Positions 10,250 to 18,924 of a DNA stretch of 64,000 nucleotides are shown here, piece after piece; within the stretch, counting starts at the first letter, position 1; each line of letters starts with the position of its first letter. The notes below the pieces were generated by a model. The model ran no database searches. It had not been told where the DNA came from and worked only from the letters and a program-made list of their open reading frames with translations. The translations under genes and the position numbers were made by a program. This DNA is from Hydrogenimonas cancrithermarum (GTDB lineage: Bacteria; Campylobacterota; Campylobacteria; Campylobacterales; Hydrogenimonadaceae): NCBI RefSeq assembly GCF_030296055.1, contig NZ_AP027370.1, positions 2,237,001 to 2,301,000 of the forward strand, read 5' to 3'.

Positions 10250-11340
10250 TGGAGCTGAAACCTGTAAAAATCGGAAAATATACGCTGAAATATCCGATCA
10301 TCCAGGGCGGTATGGGTGTCGGAATCAGCTGGGACAAACTTGCGGGGCATGTGAGCCTCGAAGGCGGCCTCGGTGTCATCAGCAGCGTTGGGACCGGGTA
10401 TTATGAAGATAGAGCCTATGTGGAGAAACTGGTTGCCGACAGACCGCTGGAAGTGGAGAACTTCTACTCCAAAAAGGCGCTTGTCAAAATTTTCGAGAAT
10501 GCGCGTAAAATCTGCGGTGACGCACCACTCGCATGCAATGTACTGTATGCGATCAACGACTACGGACGTGTCGTCGAAGATGCGTGTGAAGCGGGTGCGG
10601 ATATGATAATCACCGGTGCCGGCCTTCCGACCAACATGCCGGAGTTCACTGCCGACTATCCCGATGTGGCGCTCATCCCCATCGTTTCGTCTCCCAAGGC
10701 GTTGCGGCTGATCTGCCGTCGGTGGGAAAAACGCTACGGTAGGATCCCCGATGCCGTGGTCCTCGAAGGGCCGCTCAGCGGTGGCCACCAGGGATTTACC
10801 TACGAACAGTGTCTGATGGAAGAGTATCAGCTCGAAAACCTGATCGGTCCGGTCGTCAAAGAGGCGAACAACTGGGGCGGTATTCCCGTTTTCGCAGCCG
10901 GCGGTATTTGGGACAAAAAAGATATCGAGCGCTGCATCGAACTGGGCGCCGCAGGCGTACAGATGGGAACGCGCTTTATCGGTACCCATGAGTGTGACGC
11001 GCACGACAACTTCAAAGAGGTGCTGCTCAAGGCGAAAAAAGAGGATATCCTTCTGCTTAAATCGCCGGTAGGCTATCCTGCACGGGGTGTCCGCACGAAT
11101 CTGATCGACCTCGTCGATAAACGTGAAGGCCCCGCGATCAAATGCATCAGCAACTGTGTCGCTCCCTGCAAACGCGGTGTCGAAGCCAAAGAGGTCGGCT
11201 ACTGCATCGCAGACCGATTGAGCGACGCCTATATGGGCAACAAAGAGCTTGGACTCTTTTTTACCGGCTCCAACGGCTATCGCATCGATGAATTGATCAG
11301 TGTCAAAGAGCTGATGCACAAACTCGTCCACGGGGAGTGA
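10249..11340 (+). CDS. Nitronate monooxygenase / FabK-like FMN flavoprotein
   Basis: A 363-residue TIM-barrel flavoprotein of the 2-nitropropane dioxygenase family. The start (PIIQGGMGVGISWDKLAG) and the FMN phosphate segments (GPLSGGHQG near residue 170, VFAAGGIWD near 215, GAAGVQMGTRF near 240) are all present. The C-terminal part carries five Cys in a short stretch (CISNC, APCKR, GYC), unusual for the core family and possibly a metal or Fe-S site. Family members oxidise nitronates or reduce enoyl-ACP; the substrate here cannot be fixed. GTG start overlapping the tyrS stop. Confidence 0.85.
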   Translation: MELKPVKIGKYTLKYPIIQGGMGVGISWDKLAGHVSLEGGLGVISSVGTGYYEDRAYVEKLVADRPLEVENFYSKKALVKIFENARKICGDAPLACNVLYAINDYGRVVEDACEAGADMIITGAGLPTNMPEFTADYPDVALIPIVSSPKALRLICRRWEKRYGRIPDAVVLEGPLSGGHQGFTYEQCLMEEYQLENLIGPVVKEANNWGGIPVFAAGGIWDKKDIERCIELGAAGVQMGTRFIGTHECDAHDNFKEVLLKAKKEDILLLKSPVGYPARGVRTNLIDLVDKREGPAIKCISNCVAPCKRGVEAKEVGYCIADRLSDAYMGNKELGLFFTGSNGYRIDELISVKELMHKLVHGE

Positions 11341-12827
11341 CCATAAAAAAGGCGCTGCTACTTCTGGCGTTTTTCGCCGTATTTCTTTTCGGGTCCGATT
11401 ATGCTTCACGGCTTGAAAATGCGGCGAAAGCGATAGGCTCCGATAAAAAATCGATCGTCTGGAAAGGGTATCACGACTATCAGTCCCTTTACATGAAAGG
11501 GTTGCTCGAACAGAACAAGACGCTTCAGGTCGAAGCGCTTCAAGGGCTTATCGAGGCATCCTCTTCCCTCGGACTCGATCCTGAACGTTATAAAAATGCG
11601 TTAAAGAGTCTGCGCCCCGATCTATTTTCCAAACAGAAGAAGCGCTCCAAACGAAAAGCGTCCCTCAAAAATGGCACGGCCAAAACGCAACCGGCACCGG
11701 TTTCCGGAAAAAAAGCGAAGCTTCTCTCGTCGCGCCTCGATGCCAACCGGCTGATTTTGGAATTTTCGCTTCCGATTTCCGAAAGGGCGATCCGCCATTT
11801 CGTTCTCAAAAGAAAACATAGCGTTCTCTACGTTTACGACATAAAACCCGCTCGCGTCCCTTTTTCCATCAAACGATACAAAGGCGGCCGTTTCAAAGAG
11901 ATAAGAATCGCACAATACGATCCGAAAAAGATACGTATCGTCATCGAAACGCAGCGCCCCTATACGCCCCAATTGAAAATTACGGGGCAAAAGGTGGCAA
12001 TCACTCTTCCCGGAGCCGCAGCCGAAATGGCCTCCTCCAAGAAGCCCGGGCACGATACGAAAAAGAAAAAGAAACTTCATTTACAACCGCAAGCTTCTCA
12101 GAGTGCCTCTGCCGCCACAACTCAAAAGAAGCCGAGGCTGAAAACCTATACCGTCGTTATCGACCCGGGCCATGGCGGCAAGGATGCGGGGGCTGTGGGG
12201 TATAAGCGAAGAAAAGAGAAAGATGTCGTGCTAGCGGTTGCGAAAGACCTGAAAAAAGTGTTGAAAAAACGTGGTTTCAAAGTCTATCTGACACGTGAAC
12301 GGGACAAGTTCATCCCGTTGAAACGGCGCACCCATTTCGCCAACAGGAAAAATGCCGACTTCTTCATCTCGATCCATGCAAACGCCGCTGCAAAGAAGAG
12401 CAGTTATCTCAAAAACAAAGGGATAGAGACCTATTTTCTTTCATGGAAGCGCAGCGGACGTGCCAAACGGGTGGCTGAGCTCGAGAACAGGGCGGATCTG
12501 AGCGACAAAAACTTCTATACGAAAAATACCTATCTCGATGTCATGAATAGAGAGAAGATCATCGAGTCGAACAAACTCGCCATCGATCTACAGCGGCAGA
12601 TCCTCTCATCGGTCAAAAGAAAGTACAAGGATGTCGTGGACAACGGCGTGCGGGATGGGCCGTTTTGGGTGCTGGTCGGTGCGCAGATGCCCGCGGTGTT
12701 GATCGAGATCGGCTACATCACCCATCCCAAAGAGGCGAAACGGCTTTTCAACCCCTACTATCGCAAACTTTTGGCCGAAGGGATCGCCAACGGAATCGAA
12801 AGTTACATCTATCATAACAAACAGTAA
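11337..12827 (+). CDS. N-acetylmuramoyl-L-alanine amidase (AMIN plus Amidase_3)
   Basis: Cleaves the amide bond between N-acetylmuramic acid and the stem peptide during cell separation. 496 residues: signal peptide (LLLLAFFAVFLFGS), a Lys/Ser-rich spacer, an AMIN-like domain (about 125-230), a basic linker and a C-terminal zinc amidase (about 270-490). Zinc motifs seen are DPGHGGKDAG and SIHANAA; a C-terminal EIGYITHP holds the catalytic Glu. GTG start with a GTGA overlap. It is a likely target of the FtsEX/EnvC-like system encoded upstream. Confidence 0.92.
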   Translation: MTIKKALLLLAFFAVFLFGSDYASRLENAAKAIGSDKKSIVWKGYHDYQSLYMKGLLEQNKTLQVEALQGLIEASSSLGLDPERYKNALKSLRPDLFSKQKKRSKRKASLKNGTAKTQPAPVSGKKAKLLSSRLDANRLILEFSLPISERAIRHFVLKRKHSVLYVYDIKPARVPFSIKRYKGGRFKEIRIAQYDPKKIRIVIETQRPYTPQLKITGQKVAITLPGAAAEMASSKKPGHDTKKKKKLHLQPQASQSASAATTQKKPRLKTYTVVIDPGHGGKDAGAVGYKRRKEKDVVLAVAKDLKKVLKKRGFKVYLTRERDKFIPLKRRTHFANRKNADFFISIHANAAAKKSSYLKNKGIETYFLSWKRSGRAKRVAELENRADLSDKNFYTKNTYLDVMNREKIIESNKLAIDLQRQILSSVKRKYKDVVDNGVRDGPFWVLVGAQMPAVLIEIGYITHPKEAKRLFNPYYRKLLAEGIANGIESYIYHNKQ

Positions 12828-12851
12828 AAAATAGGGGAATGGTTAGGGAGT

Positions 12852-12872
12852 CGGAGGGGGATAACCCCTCCG
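12852..12872. terminator. Hairpin between convergent amidase and ppa genes
   Basis: Perfect 8-bp GC-rich stem (CGGAGGGG / CCCCTCCG) around a 5-nt loop, midway between two convergent stop codons. The U-tracts are imperfect on both sides, so a bidirectional terminator is likely but not certain. Confidence 0.6.
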
Positions 12873-12884
12873 GCATACACTCTT

Positions 12885-13403
12885 TTATTTGTAGTTTTTG
12901 ATCGAAATCTCGAGAAGTTTCGCAGCTTCCTCTTTGCCCTGGAAGTCTTTGACCTTGACCCATTTGTTGGGTTCGAGCATCTTGTAGGTTTCGAAGAAGT
13001 TTTTGATCTTGTTCAAAGTCGCCTGCGGCAGATCTTCGTAGCTCTGAATCGCATCGTAGGTCGGGTCGATTTTGCTAACCGGAACCGCGAGGAGCTTTTC
13101 ATCCATTCCTGCTTCATCTTCCATGATCAAAACACCGATCAGACGGCATTTGATGACGGAACCCGCCTGAACCGGATAGTCGTTGAGAACCAGTATGTCG
13201 ATCGGGTCGCCGTCGTCGGCGAGTGTATTGGGGACGAATCCGTAGTTGGCCGGGTAGAACATGGCAGAGTAGAGTACCCGGTCTACGACGACGGCACCGC
13301 TCTCTTTGTCGAGTTCATACTTGATGTTCGATCCGTAGGGGATCTCGATGAGTGCGTGAACCTTGTCGGGGCATTCGCCGCTTCCGATTTTTGATATATC
13401 CAT
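12885..13403 (-). CDS. ppa: Inorganic pyrophosphatase, family I
   Basis: Hydrolyses pyrophosphate to phosphate, pulling biosynthetic reactions forward. 172 residues, the usual bacterial length. The signature DGDPIDILVLND with its metal-binding Asp residues is at about 65-75; an N-terminal EIPYGSNIKYE segment and a KVKDFQGKEEA C-terminus also fit. The start has AAGGAGA ahead. It stands alone, divergent from the HAD gene. Confidence 0.96.
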   Translation of the reverse strand: MDISKIGSGECPDKVHALIEIPYGSNIKYELDKESGAVVVDRVLYSAMFYPANYGFVPNTLADDGDPIDILVLNDYPVQAGSVIKCRLIGVLIMEDEAGMDEKLLAVPVSKIDPTYDAIQSYEDLPQATLNKIKNFFETYKMLEPNKWVKVKDFQGKEEAAKLLEISIKNYK

Positions 13404-13434
13404 CGTTGCTTTCTCCTTGCAAAGTTGATGTGGA

Positions 13435-13440
13435 ATTTTA
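13435..13440 (-). promoter_or_regulatory. Putative -10 box for ppa
   Basis: TAAAAT on the minus strand (in GCTAAAATTCC), 32 nt before the ppa start. Confidence 0.5.
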
Positions 13441-13488
13441 GCGCAATGTGATTGAAAATCAAATCAAGCCAACCCGGAGCCGGTATGC

Positions 13489-13494
13489 TACAAT
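13489..13494 (+). promoter_or_regulatory. Putative -10 box for the HAD phosphatase gene
   Basis: TACAAT (in GGTATGCTACAATTG), 35 nt before the start codon, divergent from the ppa promoter. Confidence 0.45.
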
Positions 13495-13528
13495 TGCGTG
13501 AATTTCAAATACGAAAGAAGAGAGTGGA

Positions 13529-14362
13529 ATGAAACAGTTTTACTTGACCGACCTCGACAAAACTTTTCTACGCACCGACTTGAGCATCAGCCATTACAGC
13601 CGGAAAGTTTGGAACGAAGCGGTGGAAAGGGGAGAGAAACTCTCGATCGCCACGGCTAGAAGTTACACCGGTGTTCGCAAACTCTTGAAAGAGCTGCATC
13701 TCAAAGAGCCGCTGATCCTTCTGGATGGCGTCATGATCGCCTCCCCGGAGGGAGAACTGCTTCACGTCAGTGCATTGAATCGTGAAATAGGCGATGAGAT
13801 CATCGAGACCGGATACAAAGTCGGCGGACTCTACCCATTGCTTGTAGGCCTGGACGATGAAGGCATCGAACGGTTCGTCTACCCCAAACATCGCAACCAT
13901 TATCAGGAGGAGTTGCTTGGAACTTACCACAACGATCGCAGAGTGCTCGATGCCGACCCGCTCCGGGCGATGAAGAGAAACCTCAAAATCGTCTATATGG
14001 AAAGCGAGGATGTGACGGCGGAGCTCGAGCGTGCTTTGAAGGAGCGGTTCGGCGGGACAATCGAGATCAAACGCTCCAAAGACCCCTATATGGACTGCTG
14101 GTTCATGACGGTGTTACATGCCGAAGGGGACAAAGTGCATGCGTTGATGCGATTGGAAGAGATCGAAGAGGTCGATCGAGACCACACCACCGTTTTTGGC
14201 GACAGTCACAACGACTTAGGGCTTTTCACCGCCGCCGGACGAAAGATCGCCGTAGCCAACGCCATCGACGAACTCAAAGCATCTGCCGATGAGGTTCTGC
14301 CGTGGACGAACGATGAAGATGCGGTGGCGAGGTTTTTGGAAAAAGAGTTTTCGATTGGCTAA
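13529..14362 (+). CDS. HAD superfamily (Cof/IIB type) hydrolase
   Basis: 277-residue cytosolic phosphatase of the HAD class IIB group. Motif I is LTDLDKTFL at residues 5-13 (the nucleophile Asp and the +2 Asp), motif II a Ser/Thr in SIATARSYTG, and motif IV GDSHNDLGLF near residue 230. Between them is an alpha/beta cap. Such enzymes act on sugar or nucleotide phosphates; the substrate is not predictable. The 3' end overlaps the convergent DUF503 gene by 4 nt. Confidence 0.85.
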   Translation: MKQFYLTDLDKTFLRTDLSISHYSRKVWNEAVERGEKLSIATARSYTGVRKLLKELHLKEPLILLDGVMIASPEGELLHVSALNREIGDEIIETGYKVGGLYPLLVGLDDEGIERFVYPKHRNHYQEELLGTYHNDRRVLDADPLRAMKRNLKIVYMESEDVTAELERALKERFGGTIEIKRSKDPYMDCWFMTVLHAEGDKVHALMRLEEIEEVDRDHTTVFGDSHNDLGLFTAAGRKIAVANAIDELKASADEVLPWTNDEDAVARFLEKEFSIG

Positions 14363-14634
14363 ATCGATTCATAACTCAATTCTGCTTCGATCTCCGGAAA
14401 TCTGGTTTCGAGCATGGTTTCGATCTTTTCGATTTTCTGTTTTGCCTGTTGCTCATCGGGTGAGAGAAAGGCGATGGCGATCTCTGCCTCTTTCGGATAC
14501 TCGCCCGAGATATCGAGAACAGAGCAGTTTAACGCCGCAAGGCGGTCTTTGATGGCATTGAGGATGGCGCGTCTTCCTTTTTTCGAGGAGACGTAGGGCA
14601 AGTCAATCGTCAGGGTTGCATAGGTCAGGGTCAT
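14359..14634 (-). CDS. DUF503 / YlxP-like small protein
   Basis: 91 residues with the beta-alpha-beta layout of the YlxP/DUF503 family: an N-terminal strand, a KKGRRAILNAIKDRL helix (family: slKekR.vlksl.drlr), a central AEIAIAFLS strand and a C-terminal helix ending in ETRFPEIEAE. In some bacteria the family lies near rbfA/infB and has been tied to ribosome assembly; that role is not shown here. It is last in the leftward aspS operon and overlaps the CinA-like gene by 32 nt. Confidence 0.65.
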   Translation of the reverse strand: MTLTYATLTIDLPYVSSKKGRRAILNAIKDRLAALNCSVLDISGEYPKEAEIAIAFLSPDEQQAKQKIEKIETMLETRFPEIEAELSYESI

Positions 14635-15373
14635 TGTGCCTGTCTCCTTCTATCCACTCTATGCCTTTTTCTTTCATGAATCGAACAAACTTCCCATACC
14701 ACGTATCGACCAAACTTTTCTCTTTGCTGCACAGACTTATGACGGCGATACGCCTGTCGCCACAGAAGGTGGGAAGCGATGAGAGTTCCACCTCTTCGGG
14801 GACCTGCTGCATTATTTCGATCAGATCGTTTTCGCTCGTGAGGGCCGTGAAGGTTTTCCGGTGAAGCGGTTTGGCGTCGGGCAGCAGGGTCGTGATGGCT
14901 TGCTTTATCATCGGGTGGGCCATCTGCGGAAAGCCAGGGACGAAAAAAAAGCGGCCGCCGACACTGAAACCGGGAACGTTGTTGACGGGATTGTCAAGCA
15001 AATCGGCACCTTCTGGCAGTTCCGCCATATGGATGCGGTGCGGATAGGCGTCGTCGCCAAACTCTCCTATAATGCGCCGTTTCGCCTCTTCGTGCACGGC
15101 AAGCGGCTTTCCGGTAAAGACTTTGGCGGCGATTTCGCGGGTCAGGTCGTCGGGTGTGGAGCCGATACCTCCGAAGCTGAACATGATGCTTTCGGGGTCG
15201 TTTTTTATGAGTTCGAAGACATTTTCGATGAGCTGTTTGTCGTCTTCGATGATGAAAGAGGCATAGAGCTTCTCTCCGCGGGCAAGTAGCTCGGCGGAGA
15301 GAAAGTCGAAGTGTTTGTCGCTTCTGCGACGGCCCAGTATCTCAGATCCGATGATGACCTGGTAGATGTGCAT
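14603..15373 (-). CDS. CinA-like molybdopterin-binding domain protein
   Basis: 256 residues of the MoCF/CinA N-terminal family. It has the IIGSEILGRRRSDKH start (CinA: iGdELL.G...dtN) and SFGGIGSTPDDLT near residue 68 (CinA: TGGLGPT.DD.T). The PGFPQMAH segment near 170 is also typical. There is no C-terminal deamidase domain, so NMN deamidase activity is not expected. Known members bind or hydrolyse nucleotide-type substrates such as ADP-ribose; the role here is open. The ATG overlaps the adk stop by 1 nt. Confidence 0.82.
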   Translation of the reverse strand: MHIYQVIIGSEILGRRRSDKHFDFLSAELLARGEKLYASFIIEDDKQLIENVFELIKNDPESIMFSFGGIGSTPDDLTREIAAKVFTGKPLAVHEEAKRRIIGEFGDDAYPHRIHMAELPEGADLLDNPVNNVPGFSVGGRFFFVPGFPQMAHPMIKQAITTLLPDAKPLHRKTFTALTSENDLIEIMQQVPEEVELSSLPTFCGDRRIAVISLCSKEKSLVDTWYGKFVRFMKEKGIEWIEGDRHNDPDLCNPDD

Positions 15374-15945
15374 CAGATTTTGCTTTTGATGAACGCTTCC
15401 ATCTCGTCGACGATCTCTTCGATGCTGCGTTCGCCGTTGATCACATGCAGCAGGCCCTTTTCTTTGTAGAACTTGCGGATCGCGTCGATCGGCTCGGTGT
15501 AGACTTTCATACGGTTTTTGAAAACCTCTTCGTTGTCGTCGGCACCGCGTGCACGTCCCAAAACACGCTCTTTTGCGACATCTTCGCTGACGTCGACTTC
15601 GATGACCGCTTCGAGTTTGACCTCCGGCTCATCGCTGAGAATCTTGTCGAGTGCTTCCATCTGCTCGACACTGCGTGGGAATCCGTCGATGAGAATGACG
15701 GGTTTGTCGCATTTTTTGATCGCACTTATGATCGTATCGATGACGATCTCGAGCGGTACGAGGTTGCCCTGGCTGATGTATCTGTCGATGGTTTGACCCA
15801 ACATGGAGCCACTGGCCACTTCGGCGCGAAGCAGTTCACCGGTAGAGTAGTGTGCAATGGTATCGGCATTGTTGGCCGCGATGATTTCCGCGTCGGTGGT
15901 TTTTCCGCTGCCGGGGGCGCCGATGATAAGAAACAGTTTTTTCAT
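15373..15945 (-). CDS. adk: Adenylate kinase
   Basis: Interconverts AMP and ATP with two ADP. 190 residues, the short form without a zinc lid. P-loop GAPGSGKTT at residues 8-16, AMP-site segments [10 protein letters not shown] and IDGFPRS, and [10 protein letters not shown] in the short lid. The frame is open 165 nt further upstream through the feoA-like gene, but MKKLFLIIG, with AGGAGA ahead, is the family start. It overlaps feoA-like by 4 nt. Confidence 0.95.
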   Translation of the reverse strand: MKKLFLIIGAPGSGKTTDAEIIAANNADTIAHYSTGELLRAEVASGSMLGQTIDRYISQGNLVPLEIVIDTIISAIKKCDKPVILIDGFPRSVEQMEALDKILSDEPEVKLEAVIEVDVSEDVAKERVLGRARGADDNEEVFKNRMKVYTEPIDAIRKFYKEKGLLHVINGERSIEEIVDEMEAFIKSKI

Positions 15946-16184
15946 GATGTTCTCCTGAGTTTGATTGGTTTTATTATAATTTTCTCTGCCTGACCGCGAC
16001 ATAAAGCGATGTCGATATTGTCGTTTTTGATTTCGATGGGGCCCAAAAAGGCCTTCGATTTCACCTCGACGATATCGCCGATGCGAATACCCAGGGCATC
16101 GAGGCGGCATTTGAATTCGTCGCAGCCACCTTCGAACCCCCTGATTTTAACAAGATCGCCCGGTTTTGCCTCACTGAGTCGCAT
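15942..16184 (-). CDS. FeoA-domain protein
   Basis: 80 residues with an SH3-like FeoA fold: L-x-E-A-K-P-G-D-x-V-K-I at the start, then [15 protein letters not shown] and a C-terminal ...LCRGQAEKI segment. FeoA proteins are small cytosolic partners of the FeoB ferrous iron transporter. No feoB is in the window, so this orphan may act elsewhere. The start is placed at [10 protein letters not shown]; the frame runs 72 nt further into aspS without a family-like sequence. It overlaps aspS by 14 nt. Confidence 0.75.
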   Translation of the reverse strand: MRLSEAKPGDLVKIRGFEGGCDEFKCRLDALGIRIGDIVEVKSKAFLGPIEIKNDNIDIALCRGQAEKIIIKPIKLRRTS

Positions 16185-17940
16185 CGGTCTTAGGCTGCTT
16201 CCTGATTCTGATTCCAAGCTCTTTGAGCTGTGCGTCGTCGACCGGACTCGGTGCATGGGTCAGCAGACAGGTGGCACTCTGTGTTTTCGGGAAAGCGATG
16301 ACGTCACGGATGCTCTCTTTTTTGGTCAGAAGCATCATGAGACGGTCGAAGCCAAGGGCGAACCCACCGTGTGGCGGCGCACCGAATTTGAGTGCGTCGA
16401 GGAGGAAACCGAACTTTTCGTCCGCCTCCTCTTCGCTGATGCCCAGCATCTCGAAAACCTTCTTCTGAATATCCAGTTTATGGATACGGATACTTCCGCC
16501 GCCCAGCTCGATGCCGTTGAGAACGACGTCGTAGGCGATCGAGTCGATCGCTTCGATATCCTCTTCGTCGATGTTCTTAGGCATCGTAAAGGGATGGTGA
16601 AGCGCTTTGAGATGCAGTTCGCCCTCTTCGAGTTCGAACATCGGGAAGTCGACGACCCAGACGAACTCGAAACGGTTTTCGTCTATCAGGTTCATGCGCT
16701 TCGCCACTTCGGTGCGCAGGCGCCCCATGTAGTCCCAGACCGTTTTGCGGTCACCCGCACCGAAGAAGACGATGTCGCCGACTTGCAAATCGAGGCGCGA
16801 TTTCATCGTTTCGACCGCTTCTTCGGAGAGGAATTTGAGGATCGGCCCTTTGAGACCTTCCTCTTTGACCTGAATGTAGGCGAGGCCTTTGGCACCGAAT
16901 TTCGTGACGAAGCTCTCGAGCTCTTTGATAATCTTGCGCGAGAAGGCGTTGTCACCGCCGGGGACCTTGAGCGCTTTGATGCGGTTGAGCTTCTTGTACT
17001 GGGCGATCTCCGCGAAGATCGGACTGTCGCAGTTTTCGAAGAGGTCGATGACGTCGACCAGTTCCAGGCCGAAGCGCAGGTCGGGGCGGTCGTTTCCGTA
17101 TTTCTCCATCGATTCGCGGTAGGTGATGCGGTTGAAGGGGGTCCGGATCTCATGGCCGCAGGCATTGAAAACGGCTTTGAGAAGATCTTCGGCCACTTTC
17201 ATGACGTCTTCTTGGGTGCAGAAACTCATCTCGACGTCGATTTGCGTAAATTCCGGCTGGCGGTCGGCGCGGAGGTCTTCGTCGCGGAAACATTTGGCGA
17301 TCTGGAAATAGCGGTCGAACCCGCTGACCATCAGCAGCTGCTTGAAGAGCTGCGGCGACTGGGGCAGGGCGTAGAACTCGCCGTTGTGAACGCGGCTCGG
17401 GACCAGGTAGTCGCGCGCCCCTTCGGGAGTCGACTTGGTGAGAATCGGTGTTTCGACCTCCAAAAAGCCCTGCGAGTCGAGCAGGTTGCGTGCCGCGATC
17501 GCCGCTTTGGAGCGGAGTTTGAAGGTTTCGAACATCTCTTTCTGGCGCAGGTCGAGGTAGCGGTACTTGAGACGGATGTCCTCGCCGACGTTCGGGTCGC
17601 CGAGGGTAAAGGGCATCGGCTCGCTGCGGTTTTCGACAACGAGTTCGTCGATGACCACTTCGATTTTACCTGTCTCGAGGCGTGGGTTTTCAAGCCCCTC
17701 TCCGCGCCGTCGTACTTTGCCTTTGGCGATCAGGACATACTCATCCCGGATATGGGAGGCGACTTTATGGGCCTGCTCGTTGTCGGCGGGGTCGCAGACG
17801 AGCTGGATGAGGCCGGTTTTGTCACGCAGGTCGATAAAGATGACACCCCCGTGGTCGCGGTAGCTGTTGACCCATCCGGCGAGAGTGACCTCTTCGCCGA
17901 CATGGTTTTCATTAAGATCGGTACAGTAATGTGTTCGCAA
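16171..17940 (-). CDS. aspS: Aspartyl-tRNA synthetase (probably also charges tRNA-Asn)
   Basis: Class IIb synthetase of 589 residues: OB-fold anticodon domain at the N-terminus ([12 protein letters not shown]), catalytic core with YRYLDLRQ, and a C-terminal motif 3 with [10 protein letters not shown] place the start at a TTG 27 nt inside the longest frame. It has GGAG 7 nt upstream, and the protein then begins (M)RTHYC like E. coli MRTEYC. Campylobacterota lack AsnRS and use a non-discriminating AspRS plus GatCAB; that this enzyme is non-discriminating is inferred from the group. Confidence 0.93.
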   Translation of the reverse strand: MRTHYCTDLNENHVGEEVTLAGWVNSYRDHGGVIFIDLRDKTGLIQLVCDPADNEQAHKVASHIRDEYVLIAKGKVRRRGEGLENPRLETGKIEVVIDELVVENRSEPMPFTLGDPNVGEDIRLKYRYLDLRQKEMFETFKLRSKAAIAARNLLDSQGFLEVETPILTKSTPEGARDYLVPSRVHNGEFYALPQSPQLFKQLLMVSGFDRYFQIAKCFRDEDLRADRQPEFTQIDVEMSFCTQEDVMKVAEDLLKAVFNACGHEIRTPFNRITYRESMEKYGNDRPDLRFGLELVDVIDLFENCDSPIFAEIAQYKKLNRIKALKVPGGDNAFSRKIIKELESFVTKFGAKGLAYIQVKEEGLKGPILKFLSEEAVETMKSRLDLQVGDIVFFGAGDRKTVWDYMGRLRTEVAKRMNLIDENRFEFVWVVDFPMFELEEGELHLKALHHPFTMPKNIDEEDIEAIDSIAYDVVLNGIELGGGSIRIHKLDIQKKVFEMLGISEEEADEKFGFLLDALKFGAPPHGGFALGFDRLMMLLTKKESIRDVIAFPKTQSATCLLTHAPSPVDDAQLKELGIRIRKQPKTDATQ

Positions 17941-17997
17941 ATCGAATCTCCAGTATCCTGGGCGCAAAAGGAGGCACCCGTTTGAGTTAATGGCGCG

Positions 17998-18003
17998 ATT
18001 ATA
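17998..18003 (-). promoter_or_regulatory. Putative -10 box of the aspS operon
   Basis: Perfect TATAAT on the minus strand, 57 nt upstream of the TTG start of aspS, in the divergent spacer with nadK. Confidence 0.6.
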
Positions 18004-18026
18004 TCAAAACCAAACTTATTTTTTGT

Positions 18027-18032
18027 TAGAAT
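18027..18032 (+). promoter_or_regulatory. Putative -10 box of the nadK operon
   Basis: TAGAAT after a T-run (TTATTTTTTGT), 29 nt before the nadK GTG start. Confidence 0.5.
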
Positions 18033-18060
18033 CGCCATAGATATTGAAAAAGGTTTTCCC

Positions 18061-18924
18061 GTGCAAGAGAAACTAACCATCAAGCGTGTCGGCATTGTAC
18101 TGCGTCCTTCCACGCCGGAGCTCAAAGCACTTTTCTATCAGGTGAAAGGGGCGTTTGAAAAACATGGCACCGAAGTTTTCATCGATGCGATCAGTGCCGG
18201 AATGATCGGTGTTTTGGGGCAAGAGTTCTCTTCGATGTGCCGGGTAAGCGATATTCTGGTCTGCATCGGCGGAGACGGGACGCTGATTTCGCTCGCACGC
18301 AGAAGCTACAGGTATCACAAGCCGATTCTGGGGATCAATGCCGGTACACTCGGCTTTCTCGCGGACATCAACCCTTCGGAAGTGGAGACCTTCATCGACA
18401 AACTCTATACGGGCGAGTATCGGATCGATGAGCGTATGATGATCGAGGGCGTACTCGCGGGCGGCGGTGAAGAGACGATGCTTCACTCTTTCAACGATAT
18501 CGTCATCAGCCGCCCCTCCATTTCGAAGATGGTCAAAGTGGATGCCTATATCGACAGCAAATGGTTCAACACCTACTACGGCGACGGGCTGATCATCTCG
18601 ACGCCGACCGGATCGACCGCCTACAACCTCGCCGCCGGCGGGCCGGTTACCTTCCCTTTGACGGACGCCTTTATTCTCACACCGATCTGTCCGCACTCTC
18701 TGACCCAGCGGCCGCTCGTAATTCCCGCCAATTTCGAAATCGAGATCAAAACACCCGAAAAAGAGTCGCTTGTCATCATCGATGGGCAGGAGCAGTACGA
18801 TTTCGGTCCCGACGACACGCTCGTCATCCGAAAAGCGCCCATCGGTGCGCGTCTCATCCACCGGGTCGAGCGCAACTATTTCGATGTGCTTCGCGAAAAA
18901 CTTTCATGGGGACAGGGACGATGA
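18061..18924 (+). CDS. nadK: NAD kinase
   Basis: Phosphorylates NAD to NADP. 287 residues with the family motifs GGDGTLI near residue 64, GTLGFLAD near 95 and the nucleotide-binding TPTGSTAYNLAAGGP near 180-194, followed by PICPHSL. GTG start. Its last four bases overlap recN (ATGA), the start of the rightward run towards tatD. Confidence 0.95.
   Translation: MQEKLTIKRVGIVLRPSTPELKALFYQVKGAFEKHGTEVFIDAISAGMIGVLGQEFSSMCRVSDILVCIGGDGTLISLARRSYRYHKPILGINAGTLGFLADINPSEVETFIDKLYTGEYRIDERMMIEGVLAGGGEETMLHSFNDIVISRPSISKMVKVDAYIDSKWFNTYYGDGLIISTPTGSTAYNLAAGGPVTFPLTDAFILTPICPHSLTQRPLVIPANFEIEIKTPEKESLVIIDGQEQYDFGPDDTLVIRKAPIGARLIHRVERNYFDVLREKLSWGQGR

Noticed and set aside
16009-17985. 658-codon open frame on the plus strand
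   Set aside because: Fully antisense to aspS and its neighbour; low-complexity Val/Glu/Asp/Phe translation with no motif.
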